From: Schaedlerella arabinosiphila
GTDB lineage: Bacteria; Bacillota; Clostridia; Lachnospirales; Lachnospiraceae
Direction: 5' to 3'
Length of the DNA: 64,000 nucleotides
Assembly: GCF_003885045.1 (NCBI RefSeq)
Contig: NZ_RHJS01000002.1
Span: forward strand, 1 to 64,000
How positions within the stretch are numbered: position 1 is the first letter of the stretch; the number at the start of each line of letters is the position of its first letter. The translations under genes and the position numbers were made by a program. The notes under the pieces are model-generated. The model saw only the letters and a list, made by a program, of their open reading frames with translations, did not search any database and was not told where the DNA came from. Below are positions 35,793 to 44,526 of the stretch, piece by piece.

Positions 35793-36491
35793 ATGTCATA
35801 TTTTCCAATGTTTATTGAGCTAAAAGACAGGCCCTGCCTTGTTGCAGGCGGCGGTAAGATCGCCCGGCGCAAGGCGGAAACCCTGCGGGATTACGGCGCC
35901 CGGGTGACGGTAGCGGCTCCGGACGTGCTGCCGGAGATTCGGGCTATGGAAGGGGTTGTATGCCTGGAAAAACAGTTTGATCAAAGCGATCTGGCGGGGC
36001 AGGTGCTGGTGGTGGCGGCCACCGACGACCCGGAGCAGAATCACCGGATCAGTCAGGCATGCCGGGAAGCGGGGATTCCGGTGAATGCGGTGGACCAGAA
36101 GGAAGACTGCAGCTTTATTTTTCCGGCTTATCTGAAAGAAGGGGAAGTGGTAGCCGCGTTTTCCAGCGGAGGACAGAGCCCGGTCGTTGCCCAGTATCTG
36201 AAGGAACAGATGAGGCCGGTTATAACGCCCCTGCTGGGTGAGCTTGCAGAAGCATTGGCCTGCCTGCGGAACGCTCTGAAGCAGCCGGGGATGGAGGACA
36301 TGAGAAAAAAACTCTGCCGGGAGATCTTAGAGCTTGGTCTGGATATGGGCGGAGTGCCTGGCGCAGAGCAGTTAGGAGAGATGATCAAAAAGATGCAGGA
36401 AGGGGGAGACAATGATGGAAAGAATGAGAAGGCTGAGAGTGAGCCCGGCTATGCGGAGCCTGGTGCGGGAAAATCACCTGCGGGCGGATGA
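35793..36491 (+). CDS. Precorrin-2 dehydrogenase / sirohydrochlorin synthase (SirC/Met8-like)
   Basis: NAD-dependent oxidation of precorrin-2 to sirohydrochlorin. The Rossmann motif VAGGGKIARRKAE is at about residue 17, and FSSGGQSPVVA at about 126 is the CysG/Met8 family signature. Its 232 residues end in a hydrophilic tail that overlaps the start of hemB by 80 bases, more than is usual; the last 25 residues may be dispensable. A GGGAGGAGG site precedes the ATG. First gene of the tetrapyrrole operon. Confidence 0.88.
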   Translation: MSYFPMFIELKDRPCLVAGGGKIARRKAETLRDYGARVTVAAPDVLPEIRAMEGVVCLEKQFDQSDLAGQVLVVAATDDPEQNHRISQACREAGIPVNAVDQKEDCSFIFPAYLKEGEVVAAFSSGGQSPVVAQYLKEQMRPVITPLLGELAEALACLRNALKQPGMEDMRKKLCREILELGLDMGGVPGAEQLGEMIKKMQEGGDNDGKNEKAESEPGYAEPGAGKSPAGG

Positions 36492-37389
36492 ACTGATTTA
36501 TCCGATCTTTGTTATGGAAGGGCAGAATCTGTGCAGCCCTGTGGAGTCCATGCCGGGGATCTGCCAGTATTCCATCGACCGGCTGCCGGAAGAACTGGAC
36601 CGTGTCGTGGAAGGCGGGATCTTGTCGGTTCTGCTGTTCGGGATTCCCGCTCATAAGGATGAGGTGGGGAGCGGAGCCTACGACGACCAGGGGATCGTAC
36701 AGCGGGCCATCCGTTTTATAAAATCCCAGGAACGCTACAGGCATCTGATCGTGATAGCCGATGTCTGTCTCTGCGAATATACGTCCCATGGACACTGCGG
36801 ACTGGTAAAGGATGGCGTCATCCTCAACGATGAAACTCTGCCGCTTCTGGCCAGGACCGCGGTCAGTTATGCAGGGGCCGGCGCAGATATGGTCGCGCCC
36901 AGCGATATGATGGACGGCCGGGTGAGGGCCATCCGTGAAGCACTGGATGAACATGGATTTGTCCAGATCCCGATCATGGCATACAGCGCCAAATTTGCCT
37001 CCGGATTTTACGGCCCGTTCCGGGACGCCGCCCATTCGGCGCCGGGCTTCGGAGACCGCAAGACCTATCAGATGGATCCGGCAAACGGCCGGGAGGCCCT
37101 GCGGGAGGTGGAGGAAGACCTGCGGGAAGGGGCGGATCTGATCATTGCCAAGCCTGCCATGGCTTATATGGATATTATCCGGAATATTACCGAAACCTTT
37201 CATGTTCCGGTGGCAGCTTATAATGTGAGCGGGGAATATGCGATGGTGAAGGCAGCGGCAGCCAACGGCTGGATCGACGAAAAAAAGATCGTTATGGAGA
37301 TCCTGGTGGGCTTGAAACGTGCAGGGGCAAAGATGATCATCACCTATCATGCTCTGGACGCGGCCAAGTGGATTCGGGAAGGAGAATAG
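36412..37389 (+). CDS. Porphobilinogen synthase (delta-aminolevulinic acid dehydratase) HemB
   Basis: Condenses two 5-aminolevulinate molecules into porphobilinogen. The zinc-type cysteine cluster DVCLCEYTSHGHCG is at about residue 117; the substrate lysines are in YSAKFASGFYGPFR (about 191) and IAKPAMAYMD (about 244). The length of 325 residues is normal. AGGGGGAG precedes the ATG at 36412; ATG 36415 is equally possible. The start lies inside sirC, so translation is likely coupled. Confidence 0.95.
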   Translation: MMERMRRLRVSPAMRSLVRENHLRADELIYPIFVMEGQNLCSPVESMPGICQYSIDRLPEELDRVVEGGILSVLLFGIPAHKDEVGSGAYDDQGIVQRAIRFIKSQERYRHLIVIADVCLCEYTSHGHCGLVKDGVILNDETLPLLARTAVSYAGAGADMVAPSDMMDGRVRAIREALDEHGFVQIPIMAYSAKFASGFYGPFRDAAHSAPGFGDRKTYQMDPANGREALREVEEDLREGADLIIAKPAMAYMDIIRNITETFHVPVAAYNVSGEYAMVKAAAANGWIDEKKIVMEILVGLKRAGAKMIITYHALDAAKWIREGE

Positions 37390-37390
37390 A

Positions 37391-38668
37391 ATGGATACAA
37401 GATCAAAAGAACTGTTTGAAGCGGCCAGGCGGCATATCCCGGGCGGGGTGAACAGTCCGGTGCGTGCATTCGGCTCCGTGGGGAGGACGCCGCGGTTTAT
37501 CGCGTCTGCCCACGGCAGCAGGATCGTGGATGTGGATGGAAATGAGCTGATTGATTATGTCTGCTCCTGGGGGCCGGGAATCCTGGGACATGCCCACCCG
37601 CAGGTCATCGAGAAGGTCCGGGAAGCATGCCTGGACGGGCTGACCTACGGCGCGCCTACCGAAAGGGAGGTGCAGATGGCGGAGCTGCTGTCGAAGCTGA
37701 TGCCTTCCATGGAGGTCAGCCGTCTGGTCAGTTCAGGCACAGAGGCTGTGATGAGCGCCATTCGGACTGCCCGGGGGTATACAAGGCGTGATAAAGTCAT
37801 CAAGTTCAAGGGCTGCTATCACGGCCATTCGGACGGGCTTCTGGTGAAGGCCGGTTCTGCCGCACTGACGACCTCCGTGCCGGACAGCGCCGGGGTTCCG
37901 TCGGATTATACCCGAAATACCCTGGTGGCCCTGTACAATGACCCGGATTCGGTGGAAGCCTTCTTCCGGGCGAATCCGGGGGAGATTGCAGCCGTGGTGG
38001 TGGAACCTGCGGCGGCAAACATGGGTGTGGTTCCACCGGCCCCTGGTTTTCTGGAATTTTTGCGGGAGATTACGGAAAAAAACGGTGCGCTTTTGATCTT
38101 TGACGAGGTGATCACAGGATTTCGGCTGGCTCTGGGCGGGGCCCAGGAGTATTTTCATGTGACCCCGGACCTGACCACCCTGGGCAAGATCGTGGGCGGA
38201 GGAATGCCCATAGGGGTCTACGGAGGAAAGCGGGAAATCATGGAAATCGTGTCGCCCCTGGGGCCGGTGTATCAGGCGGGTACGCTGTCCGGAAATCCCA
38301 TTGCAACGGCGGCGGGACTGGAAACCCTCCGAATCCTGCAGGCAGATCCAGGGATCTACCGGAGAATGGAAGAGAAGGCAAAACGCATCGAGGACACCGT
38401 CCGGGAGGCGGCCGGAGATCGTGTGTGTGTGAACCGGATCGGGTCGCTCTTAAGCCTCTTTTTTACATCAGTCCGGGTAACGGATTACGAAAGCGCGGTT
38501 TCCTCGGATACCGCAAGCTATGCGCGATACTTTGGATATCTGCTGGATCACGGAATCTATGCGGCGCCGTCCCAGTTTGAAGCCATGTTTCTGTCGGACG
38601 CCCATACGGAGGAGGATGTGGAAACCACCTGCCGGGTGATCCGGGATTTCCTGCGCGGCATGGAGTAA
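37391..38668 (+). CDS. Glutamate-1-semialdehyde 2,1-aminomutase HemL
   Basis: A PLP enzyme converting glutamate-1-semialdehyde to 5-aminolevulinate, the C5 route used with HemA. The N-terminal IPGGVNSPVRAF motif is at about residue 15 and the PLP lysine is in TLGKIVGGGMPIG (about 265). It has 425 residues. The start ATG 37391 follows AAGGAG by six bases and lies one base after the hemB stop; an earlier ATG inside hemB would give a 14-residue extension unlike the family. Confidence 0.96.
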   Translation: MDTRSKELFEAARRHIPGGVNSPVRAFGSVGRTPRFIASAHGSRIVDVDGNELIDYVCSWGPGILGHAHPQVIEKVREACLDGLTYGAPTEREVQMAELLSKLMPSMEVSRLVSSGTEAVMSAIRTARGYTRRDKVIKFKGCYHGHSDGLLVKAGSAALTTSVPDSAGVPSDYTRNTLVALYNDPDSVEAFFRANPGEIAAVVVEPAAANMGVVPPAPGFLEFLREITEKNGALLIFDEVITGFRLALGGAQEYFHVTPDLTTLGKIVGGGMPIGVYGGKREIMEIVSPLGPVYQAGTLSGNPIATAAGLETLRILQADPGIYRRMEEKAKRIEDTVREAAGDRVCVNRIGSLLSLFFTSVRVTDYESAVSSDTASYARYFGYLLDHGIYAAPSQFEAMFLSDAHTEEDVETTCRVIRDFLRGME

Positions 38669-38702
38669 AGCGTGTCCGCAGATGAAAAAAGGAGGCATCC
38701 GG

Positions 38703-39929
38703 ATGCAGTTTGGATTTTTAGGGATCAGTTATCAAAATGCCCGGCTTGAGATCCGCGACAAAATATCGTTTACAGACGCGATGAAGCTGGATTTTTTTCA
38801 GAAAGCGGAGGCAGTCGGAATACAGCAGTGCATGGTGCTGTCCACCTGCAATCGAAGCGAGATTTATTATATTTATATAGAAGAAAAACAGAAAGCAGAG
38901 ATCCGGCATATTTATGAGGAAATGTTTCCGGATGTGGAAGTGAGGGCGTATCTGTCTGAGCTTTCCGGTGAGCCGGCCATGGCCTATCTGTTCAGGACCG
39001 CGGCGGGGCTGGAATCCCTCGTGCTGGGGGAAGATCAGATTCTGGGGCAGGTGAAAGAGGCGTTGGAAGATTCCAGGGCCATGGGATATTCCGGCAAGGA
39101 GCTGAACCGGATTGTACGCGGCGCCGTGACCTGTGCCAAACAGATCAAAACCGATCTAAAGATCAGTGAAAGACCGCTGTCTGTCAGCTATATCGGGATT
39201 CGGATGCTGGAGGAAGCATGTGGACTTACAGGGAAACGGCTTCTTGTGATCGGCAGCGGAAAGACGGCGGTGCTGGCGCTGAGATATCTCTGCGGATATG
39301 AGTCGGTGCAGGTGACGGCGTGCAGCAGAAATAAAGCACATGCCAGGCGGCTGCTGGAGGAATTTCCACAGATTGGAATCGTGTCTTATGGAGAACGGTA
39401 TGAGGCTTTGAAAACGTGTGATATTGTGGTCTCCGCCACGGCCTCCCCCCATCTGGTTCTGCGGCGGAAGGACTTTTGTCCGGTAAGGCCGCTGACCATG
39501 CTGGATCTGGCGGCTCCCAGGGATATTGACACGGCGTTTGCAGAGGATTCGCTGGTAAGGCTGATCAATCTGGATACCCTGCAGGAGATCGCCGCGGATA
39601 ACCGGAGGGACAGGGAACTTCTGGCGGAGAAGAGCCGGGAAAGGATCGAAGCAGCGGTACAGGAGACGGCTGCCTGGCTGCTGCAGAGCAGGATGGATAT
39701 GACCATTGAGTCTTTGCAGCATCGGTGCGGGGAGATTGCAGAGGACAGCTATGCATATCTGGATCGGAAGCTGGAGCTGAGCCAGAGGGAGAAAAAAATG
39801 CTGAAAAAGGTGCTTTATGCCTCCCTGCAGCGCCTTCTGCGGGAGCCCATCCGGGAGTTAAAACGTCTGGATACGGAGGAGGAGCAGGAGGAATACAGGC
39901 GGCTGGTCCGGCAGCTTTTTCAGATCTGA
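38703..39929 (+). CDS. Glutamyl-tRNA reductase HemA
   Basis: Reduces glutamyl-tRNA(Glu) to glutamate-1-semialdehyde, the committed step of tetrapyrrole synthesis. The catalytic cysteine is in STCNRSEIYY (about residue 48), GLESLVLGEDQILGQVK is at about 103 and the NADPH site VIGSGKTAVLALR at about 183. It has 408 residues with a helical dimerisation tail. Start ATG 38703 is seven bases after GGAGG; the ATG at 38682 lies before the ribosome site and is rejected. Confidence 0.94.
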   Translation: MQFGFLGISYQNARLEIRDKISFTDAMKLDFFQKAEAVGIQQCMVLSTCNRSEIYYIYIEEKQKAEIRHIYEEMFPDVEVRAYLSELSGEPAMAYLFRTAAGLESLVLGEDQILGQVKEALEDSRAMGYSGKELNRIVRGAVTCAKQIKTDLKISERPLSVSYIGIRMLEEACGLTGKRLLVIGSGKTAVLALRYLCGYESVQVTACSRNKAHARRLLEEFPQIGIVSYGERYEALKTCDIVVSATASPHLVLRRKDFCPVRPLTMLDLAAPRDIDTAFAEDSLVRLINLDTLQEIAADNRRDRELLAEKSRERIEAAVQETAAWLLQSRMDMTIESLQHRCGEIAEDSYAYLDRKLELSQREKKMLKKVLYASLQRLLREPIRELKRLDTEEEQEEYRRLVRQLFQI

Positions 39930-39982
39930 TCTGCTGTAGGCAAGCCTGCCTGGGACAGGACCTGGAACTCTGATTACGAAGT

Positions 39983-40022
39983 ATCCGGCAAAATGCGCCA
40001 GCGACGCGTTTTGCCGGATTTT
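39983..40022 (+). terminator. Terminator- or attenuator-like hairpin between hemA and hemC
   Basis: ATCCGGCAAAA pairs with TTTTGCCGGAT around a GC-rich top, followed by TTT and then the hemC ribosome site. With only a short T-run it may reduce, and not stop, transcription within the operon. Confidence 0.6.
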
Positions 40023-40035
40023 ACAGGAGAAGATT

Positions 40036-42393
40036 ATGAAATATATCATTGGTACACGGGGCTCAAAGCTGGCGCTGGCACAGGCGGAAGCGGTGCGCCG
40101 CAGGCTGGAGGAGGCATACCCGGAGGACAGATTCGAATTATACGTCATTCAGACAAAGGGGGACCGGGTTTTGGACAAACCCCTCCATGAGATTGGCGAT
40201 AAAGGGGTTTTTGTCAAAGAGATTGAGGAAAAAATCCTGTCCGGCGAGGTGCAGATCGGGGTGCACAGTATGAAAGACATGCCGTCTCGTCCGGCTCCCG
40301 GCCTGAAATTTACCAGGGCATGGAAAAGGGAGGATCCTAGGGATGTGCTCATCCTGCGCGAAGAAAGAAGGCTGGAGGATCTGCCCGAGGGTGCGGTCAT
40401 CGGGACGGGCAGCAGGCGCAGAAAGTTCCAGCTTCAGAGCCTGCGTCCTGACCTGCAGGTCGTGAATATTCGGGGAAATGTGGACACCAGGATCAGGAAA
40501 ATGGAGGAAGAACAGCTAGACGGTATCATCCTGGCGGCGGCCGGCCTGCACCGCCTGGGAATGCAGGAACGGATCACCCGGTACCTGGAGCCGGAGGAGA
40601 TGGTGCCCGCCCCGGCCCAGGGAATCCTTGCACTGGAGATCCGGGAGGGAGAGACCAGGCTGCAGGAGCTTTTGGACGCTCTCAGCGATGAGGAGACGGA
40701 TCTGGCCGCAGAAGCAGAGCGAGGATTTCTGCGTGAGATCGGTGGGGACTGCCATGTTCCCGTGGGGGCGGTGTGCAGAAGGCAGCCGGGCGGACTGCTC
40801 CGGCTGGACGTCATGTTCGGAGATGAGACAGGCAGCCGGATGGCTTTTGCGTCTGTCCTGGGAAGGAATCCGGTACAGCTTGCAAAGGAGGCTGCGGTCA
40901 GTATCCGCCGTCAGATGGCGGGAACTGTATACCTGGTGGGCGGCGGTCCGGGAGATCCGGGACTGATCACAGTGAGAGGCATTCAGATGCTCCGGGAGGC
41001 GGACTGCATCATTTACGACCGGTTATCCCCGCCGGAGCTGCTGGAAGAGGCAAAGCCTGGCTGCGAGAGGATTTACGTGGGAAAGGCGGACCGCCGCCAT
41101 ACGATGGAGCAGGAGGAAATTAACCGGCTTTTAGCAGAGAAAAGCCTTCGGTATGAAACCATCGTCCGTCTCAAGGGCGGGGATGTATATGTGTTCGGAC
41201 GGGGCGGCGAGGAAGGGCTGTATCTGGCGGAAAAAGGAGTACCGTTTGAAGTGGTTCCGGGAGTCAGCTCAGCCACTGCCGCGCTGGCCTGCGCAGGGAT
41301 TCCCGTGACCCACCGGGGAAAAGCATCGGGGGTTCATGTGGTGACAGCCCACAGCAAAGAGGACGCCCTGACAGAGATTGATTTTGAGGCAATGGCAGGG
41401 GGAAAGGAAACCTGTGTCTTTCTCATGGGGCTGGGAAGGCTGGAAGAAATCGCCTCCAGACTGATGGAAGCCGGGATGCCGCCGGATACGGAGGCAGCGG
41501 TTGTTTCCTGCGGTTCAACTCCGGAGCAGAGGAGCTGCACGTCAGACCTGGCCCATATCGCGGAAACGGTGCGAAACGCCGGTCTGGTCTCCCCGGCAGT
41601 CATTGCGGTGGGAGAGGTGGTCGCATTGCGGGAGAACCTCAATGTTTATGAAAAACGTCCTCTGTTTGGAAAACGATATCTGATTCCGAAGATCGGGGAA
41701 AGCGGCTCCAGGCTAAAGGAGCTGCTTGGGCGCCAGGGCGCGGCGGCGGATGAGGTCTGTGTGGGAACGATTGTCAACACCGGAAAAAGATTTTCAGCAG
41801 AAGAATTGAAGCAGGCAGACTGGCTGATCTTTACCAGCAGGAATGGCGTGGACGCATTTTTTGAAGGACTTGCAGAGAGCAGGCTGGATGTACGCTGCCT
41901 GTCCGGGTGCAGGATCGCGGCTATAGGCGGCAGAACGGCGGACGCTCTGAAACAATACGGGCTGTATGCCGACCTGATTCCGGATGCATTTCACAGCGAT
42001 GCGCTGGCCAAGGCGCTGAAACAACGACTGTCCCCGGGGGACCGGGTCTGGTACCTAAAGGCGGGAAATGCGGACGGACATTTAAGATCGCTTCTGGAAG
42101 GCTGCTGCAGTCTGGAAGAAATCCCAGTATACGAAAATCAGGCGGCAGTACCGGATACGGAAAAGCTGCGGAAACCAGAGGAGTATGACGGAATCTTGTT
42201 TACCTGTGCCTCCTCCGTGGAACGTCTGCTGAAAGTGGTGGGAGAAGAGTGGAGACAGTGTCCGGCCTGCAGCATCGGTCCGAAGACGACCGCCTGTTTA
42301 AAGAAATGCGGAATGAGGCATGTTATAGAGGCCGGGCGGGCAGATTATGAAGGAATGATAGAAGCGCTGGTTAATGGGAATTCCTGGCTTTGA
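40036..42393 (+). CDS. HemC-CobA-HemD trifunctional fusion (hydroxymethylbilane synthase, uroporphyrinogen-III C-methyltransferase, uroporphyrinogen-III synthase)
   Basis: Residues 1-290 are HemC: IIGTRGSKLALAQ at the start and the dipyrromethane cysteine in GGDCHVPVG (about 239). Residues 297-540 are CobA/SUMT: VYLVGGGPGDPGLIT at about 297, with VPGVSSATAALACAGIPVTH at about 410. Residues 545-785 have the weakly conserved HemD fold (LIFTSRNGVDAFF; TCASSVERLLKV). One chain thus turns porphobilinogen into precorrin-2, which SirC then oxidises. Each domain is of normal size. AGGAGA precedes the ATG. No hemE or hemH is present, so the operon serves corrinoids or siroheme and probably not haem. 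Confidence 0.93.
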   Translation: MKYIIGTRGSKLALAQAEAVRRRLEEAYPEDRFELYVIQTKGDRVLDKPLHEIGDKGVFVKEIEEKILSGEVQIGVHSMKDMPSRPAPGLKFTRAWKREDPRDVLILREERRLEDLPEGAVIGTGSRRRKFQLQSLRPDLQVVNIRGNVDTRIRKMEEEQLDGIILAAAGLHRLGMQERITRYLEPEEMVPAPAQGILALEIREGETRLQELLDALSDEETDLAAEAERGFLREIGGDCHVPVGAVCRRQPGGLLRLDVMFGDETGSRMAFASVLGRNPVQLAKEAAVSIRRQMAGTVYLVGGGPGDPGLITVRGIQMLREADCIIYDRLSPPELLEEAKPGCERIYVGKADRRHTMEQEEINRLLAEKSLRYETIVRLKGGDVYVFGRGGEEGLYLAEKGVPFEVVPGVSSATAALACAGIPVTHRGKASGVHVVTAHSKEDALTEIDFEAMAGGKETCVFLMGLGRLEEIASRLMEAGMPPDTEAAVVSCGSTPEQRSCTSDLAHIAETVRNAGLVSPAVIAVGEVVALRENLNVYEKRPLFGKRYLIPKIGESGSRLKELLGRQGAAADEVCVGTIVNTGKRFSAEELKQADWLIFTSRNGVDAFFEGLAESRLDVRCLSGCRIAAIGGRTADALKQYGLYADLIPDAFHSDALAKALKQRLSPGDRVWYLKAGNADGHLRSLLEGCCSLEEIPVYENQAAVPDTEKLRKPEEYDGILFTCASSVERLLKVVGEEWRQCPACSIGPKTTACLKKCGMRHVIEAGRADYEGMIEALVNGNSWL

Positions 42394-42414
42394 GCTGTTT
42401 TTTTAAAAAAAAAG

Positions 42415-42443
42415 TTGACAAAGTGATTTTTTTGTATTAGAAT
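42415..42443 (+). promoter_or_regulatory. Sigma-A type promoter of the cell-wall hydrolase gene
   Basis: TTGACA (42415-42420), a 17-base spacer and TAGAAT (42438-42443), about 105 bases before the start codon. Confidence 0.8.
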
Positions 42444-42548
42444 GGCCGACGTAATATTTTTGTAATATTTGTAATAAATTAGAAAAAATATGCATATATT
42501 TTATAAGAAAATATTTACAATATTGCAAAGAATTGGAGGTTGGAGTAT

Positions 42549-43325
42549 ATGAAACAATATAGAAAGATCATTGCGTTACTTATGGCGGCAACGACCAGTG
42601 TGGTCATGTCGTCTGAATTTGAAAGTCAGGCTGCGGACCCGGCATTGGATATGGCTCAGGTAAAGATTCTGGGTGAGTACAAGCTCACCCAGCCCTATGG
42701 TTTTAACGATGCGCCGGAAGAGGCCCTGCTGAATCTGAAGAAAGCGACAGCGCAGGCAGAAGAGCAGTACCAGGAGATGAAACGGAAGGAAAAAGAGGCG
42801 CGGGAACGGAAAGCAGCGGAAGAGGCCAGAAAGGCACAGGAAGAAGCGGAACGGATCGCAGCACAGCAGGCAGCGGCGGAACAGGCAGCAGCAGAACAGG
42901 CTGCGGCACAGCAGGCAGCAGCAGAACAGGCTGCGGTACAGCAGGCAGCAGAACAGCAGACGGCAGTTCAGCAGACCGCGGCATACAGTGCATCAGCCAG
43001 CGACCAGACACTGCTTGCGGCTATCATCTTCTGTGAGGCAGGCAACCAGCCTTATGAAGGCCAGGTGGCGGTGGGAGCCGTGATTATGAACCGGGTACGC
43101 AGCGCCGTATATCCGAACAGTATTGCCGAGGTCATCTACCAGCCGGGACAGTTTGGTCCGGCAATGACCGGATGGCTGGATTCCATTCTTGCCAGCGGCG
43201 GCTATACGGATACGGCTATGCAGGCAGCAGCGGACGCACTGGCGGGAAGCAACCCGATCGGGGATTGCCTGTACTTCGGATGCGGAAACTTTGGAATCCA
43301 GATCGGGGATCATTTCTTCCATTAA
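42549..43325 (+). CDS. Secreted cell-wall hydrolase with SleB-like catalytic domain
   Basis: The first 28 residues look like a signal peptide (KIIALLMAATTSVVMSS, then SQA). Residues 60-145 form a charged, then Ala/Gln-rich helical spacer (repeats of AAEQAAAQQ). The last 110 residues match the SleB/CwlJ-type hydrolase family: LLAAIIFCEAGNQPYEGQVAVG, with the catalytic Glu in CEAGNQ, and VIMNRVRSAVYPNSI. Such enzymes cut peptidoglycan in spore cortex or vegetative wall. GGAGG at 42535-42539 supports ATG 42549 (a TTG at 42540 is in frame). It is 258 residues and stands alone with its own promoter. Confidence 0.88.
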   Translation: MKQYRKIIALLMAATTSVVMSSEFESQAADPALDMAQVKILGEYKLTQPYGFNDAPEEALLNLKKATAQAEEQYQEMKRKEKEARERKAAEEARKAQEEAERIAAQQAAAEQAAAEQAAAQQAAAEQAAVQQAAEQQTAVQQTAAYSASASDQTLLAAIIFCEAGNQPYEGQVAVGAVIMNRVRSAVYPNSIAEVIYQPGQFGPAMTGWLDSILASGGYTDTAMQAAADALAGSNPIGDCLYFGCGNFGIQIGDHFFH

Positions 43326-43344
43326 AAGATGCTGTACGCGCCTC

Positions 43345-44217
43345 CTACTCGTTCTCCCAGAACCACTCCGGTGTGTTGGCACAGGCAATGCTGTGGTAGA
43401 ACTTGTGGGGCGCGATCCCTGTGGATTTTCGGAAGACCCGGCTGAAGTAGAGCGGGTCGTCATACCCCACCAGCCGCGCTACCGTGGAGACGGACATGGA
43501 ATTGGCCGTTAGAAATTCTTTCGCTTTCTCGATCCGCAGGCGGCTGAGGAACTGCATGGGAGGGACTCCCATCCTCTGTTTGAATGTATGGGAAAAGTAG
43601 CTCTCGCTCAATTTACAAAAATCTGCCATGGAGGCCACAGTCCAATTTTCCATATACCTGGAGTTGATCTCACAGATCAGGCGGTCGATAGAAAAATCAT
43701 TTTCAGAGGGGCGCAGGGCATTGCACAGGGATCGGTGGATCATAGACAGTAAGATATAAAAATTTCCCGCAACCACATCTTCATAATGTATCTTTTTAAA
43801 CTGAAGCTCCGTGATGATCAGATGGAACAATTGCCTGACGGAGGAGCTCTCGCCGATGTAGCAATTTTCAATGGAATACCGATCTAATATCCCTTCGCAT
43901 GCATTTCCGGTAAAATGAATCCAATAGACCTCCGGCTTATCTGCCGCGTAGTAGGAATAGAACTGCGGCTCCGAGGGGCGGAACAAGACCACGTTTCCTG
44001 CCGCCAGCGCCGTCCATTCCCCGTTCAGGCAAAAATGTCCTGCGCCCCTGTAGATATAAATGATCTGATAATCCAGCCGCCCCTTCTCTCGTTTAAGAAA
44101 ATAATTATGATTTTTAAAAATCTGCTTTCCGCAGCAATTGACCAGCAATGGGACGCTCTCGTCGTAAAATCCGTCCAGCCGTCTCCTGTCCCGCAGGTGT
44201 CCGCAAATATTTACCAT
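43345..44217 (-). CDS. AraC family transcriptional regulator
   Basis: A 290-residue regulator with an N-terminal cupin-like sensor (residues 45-95: IIYIYRGAGHFCLNGEW) and a C-terminal pair of AraC helix-turn-helix motifs (ASMADFCKLSESYFSHTFKQ at about 195; VARLVGYDDPLYFSRVFRK at about 245, followed by GIAPHKF). It is transcribed away from a sulfatase and ABC importer operon across a 309-base gap, the classic position for a sugar-responsive activator. The likely inducer is the sulfated sugar or its product. Its stop lies 19 bases from that of the hydrolase gene. Confidence 0.92.
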   Translation of the reverse strand: MVNICGHLRDRRRLDGFYDESVPLLVNCCGKQIFKNHNYFLKREKGRLDYQIIYIYRGAGHFCLNGEWTALAAGNVVLFRPSEPQFYSYYAADKPEVYWIHFTGNACEGILDRYSIENCYIGESSSVRQLFHLIITELQFKKIHYEDVVAGNFYILLSMIHRSLCNALRPSENDFSIDRLICEINSRYMENWTVASMADFCKLSESYFSHTFKQRMGVPPMQFLSRLRIEKAKEFLTANSMSVSTVARLVGYDDPLYFSRVFRKSTGIAPHKFYHSIACANTPEWFWENE

Positions 44218-44526
44218 ATCCTTTTCCTTTCTTATGATTCCGAACTGATATTGATAGTTCTATTTTGAAGGCCGCTGCGAAAAATGTCAAGCCGAATCCG
44301 CTGCTGCCGGCACCGGTCAGGGTGTGAACAGCAGATGTTCAGATATAAAAAGCAGGATTGTCCATGTTGAAAGCACTTCTTGCAATAGTATCCCTGCCGG
44401 ATATTTTATAAGATACATATAGAAAAGAGACCGGAATCTTTTGAACACAGGCTCCCAAAGCCCACAGTCCCGCACGCGCAACGGGCCCCGGGGGTCTGCA
44501 TAAAAAAGAAAAGGAGGAGAGTTTGC
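44218..44526. other. Intergenic region between the AraC gene and the sulfatase operon
   Basis: 309 bases. It must carry divergent promoters and AraC sites, but I see no consensus -35/-10 pair. Candidate landmarks are an AAAGGAAAAGG ribosome site for araC (about 44220-44232) and GGAGGAG for the sulfatase (44512-44518). Confidence 0.5.

Noticed and set aside
42845..42985. Repetitive Ala/Gln-coding DNA in the cell-wall hydrolase gene, looked at as a possible repeat array
   Set aside because: Units are irregular GCAG-rich codons of a helical spacer, common in wall hydrolases; not a CRISPR or mobile repeat.
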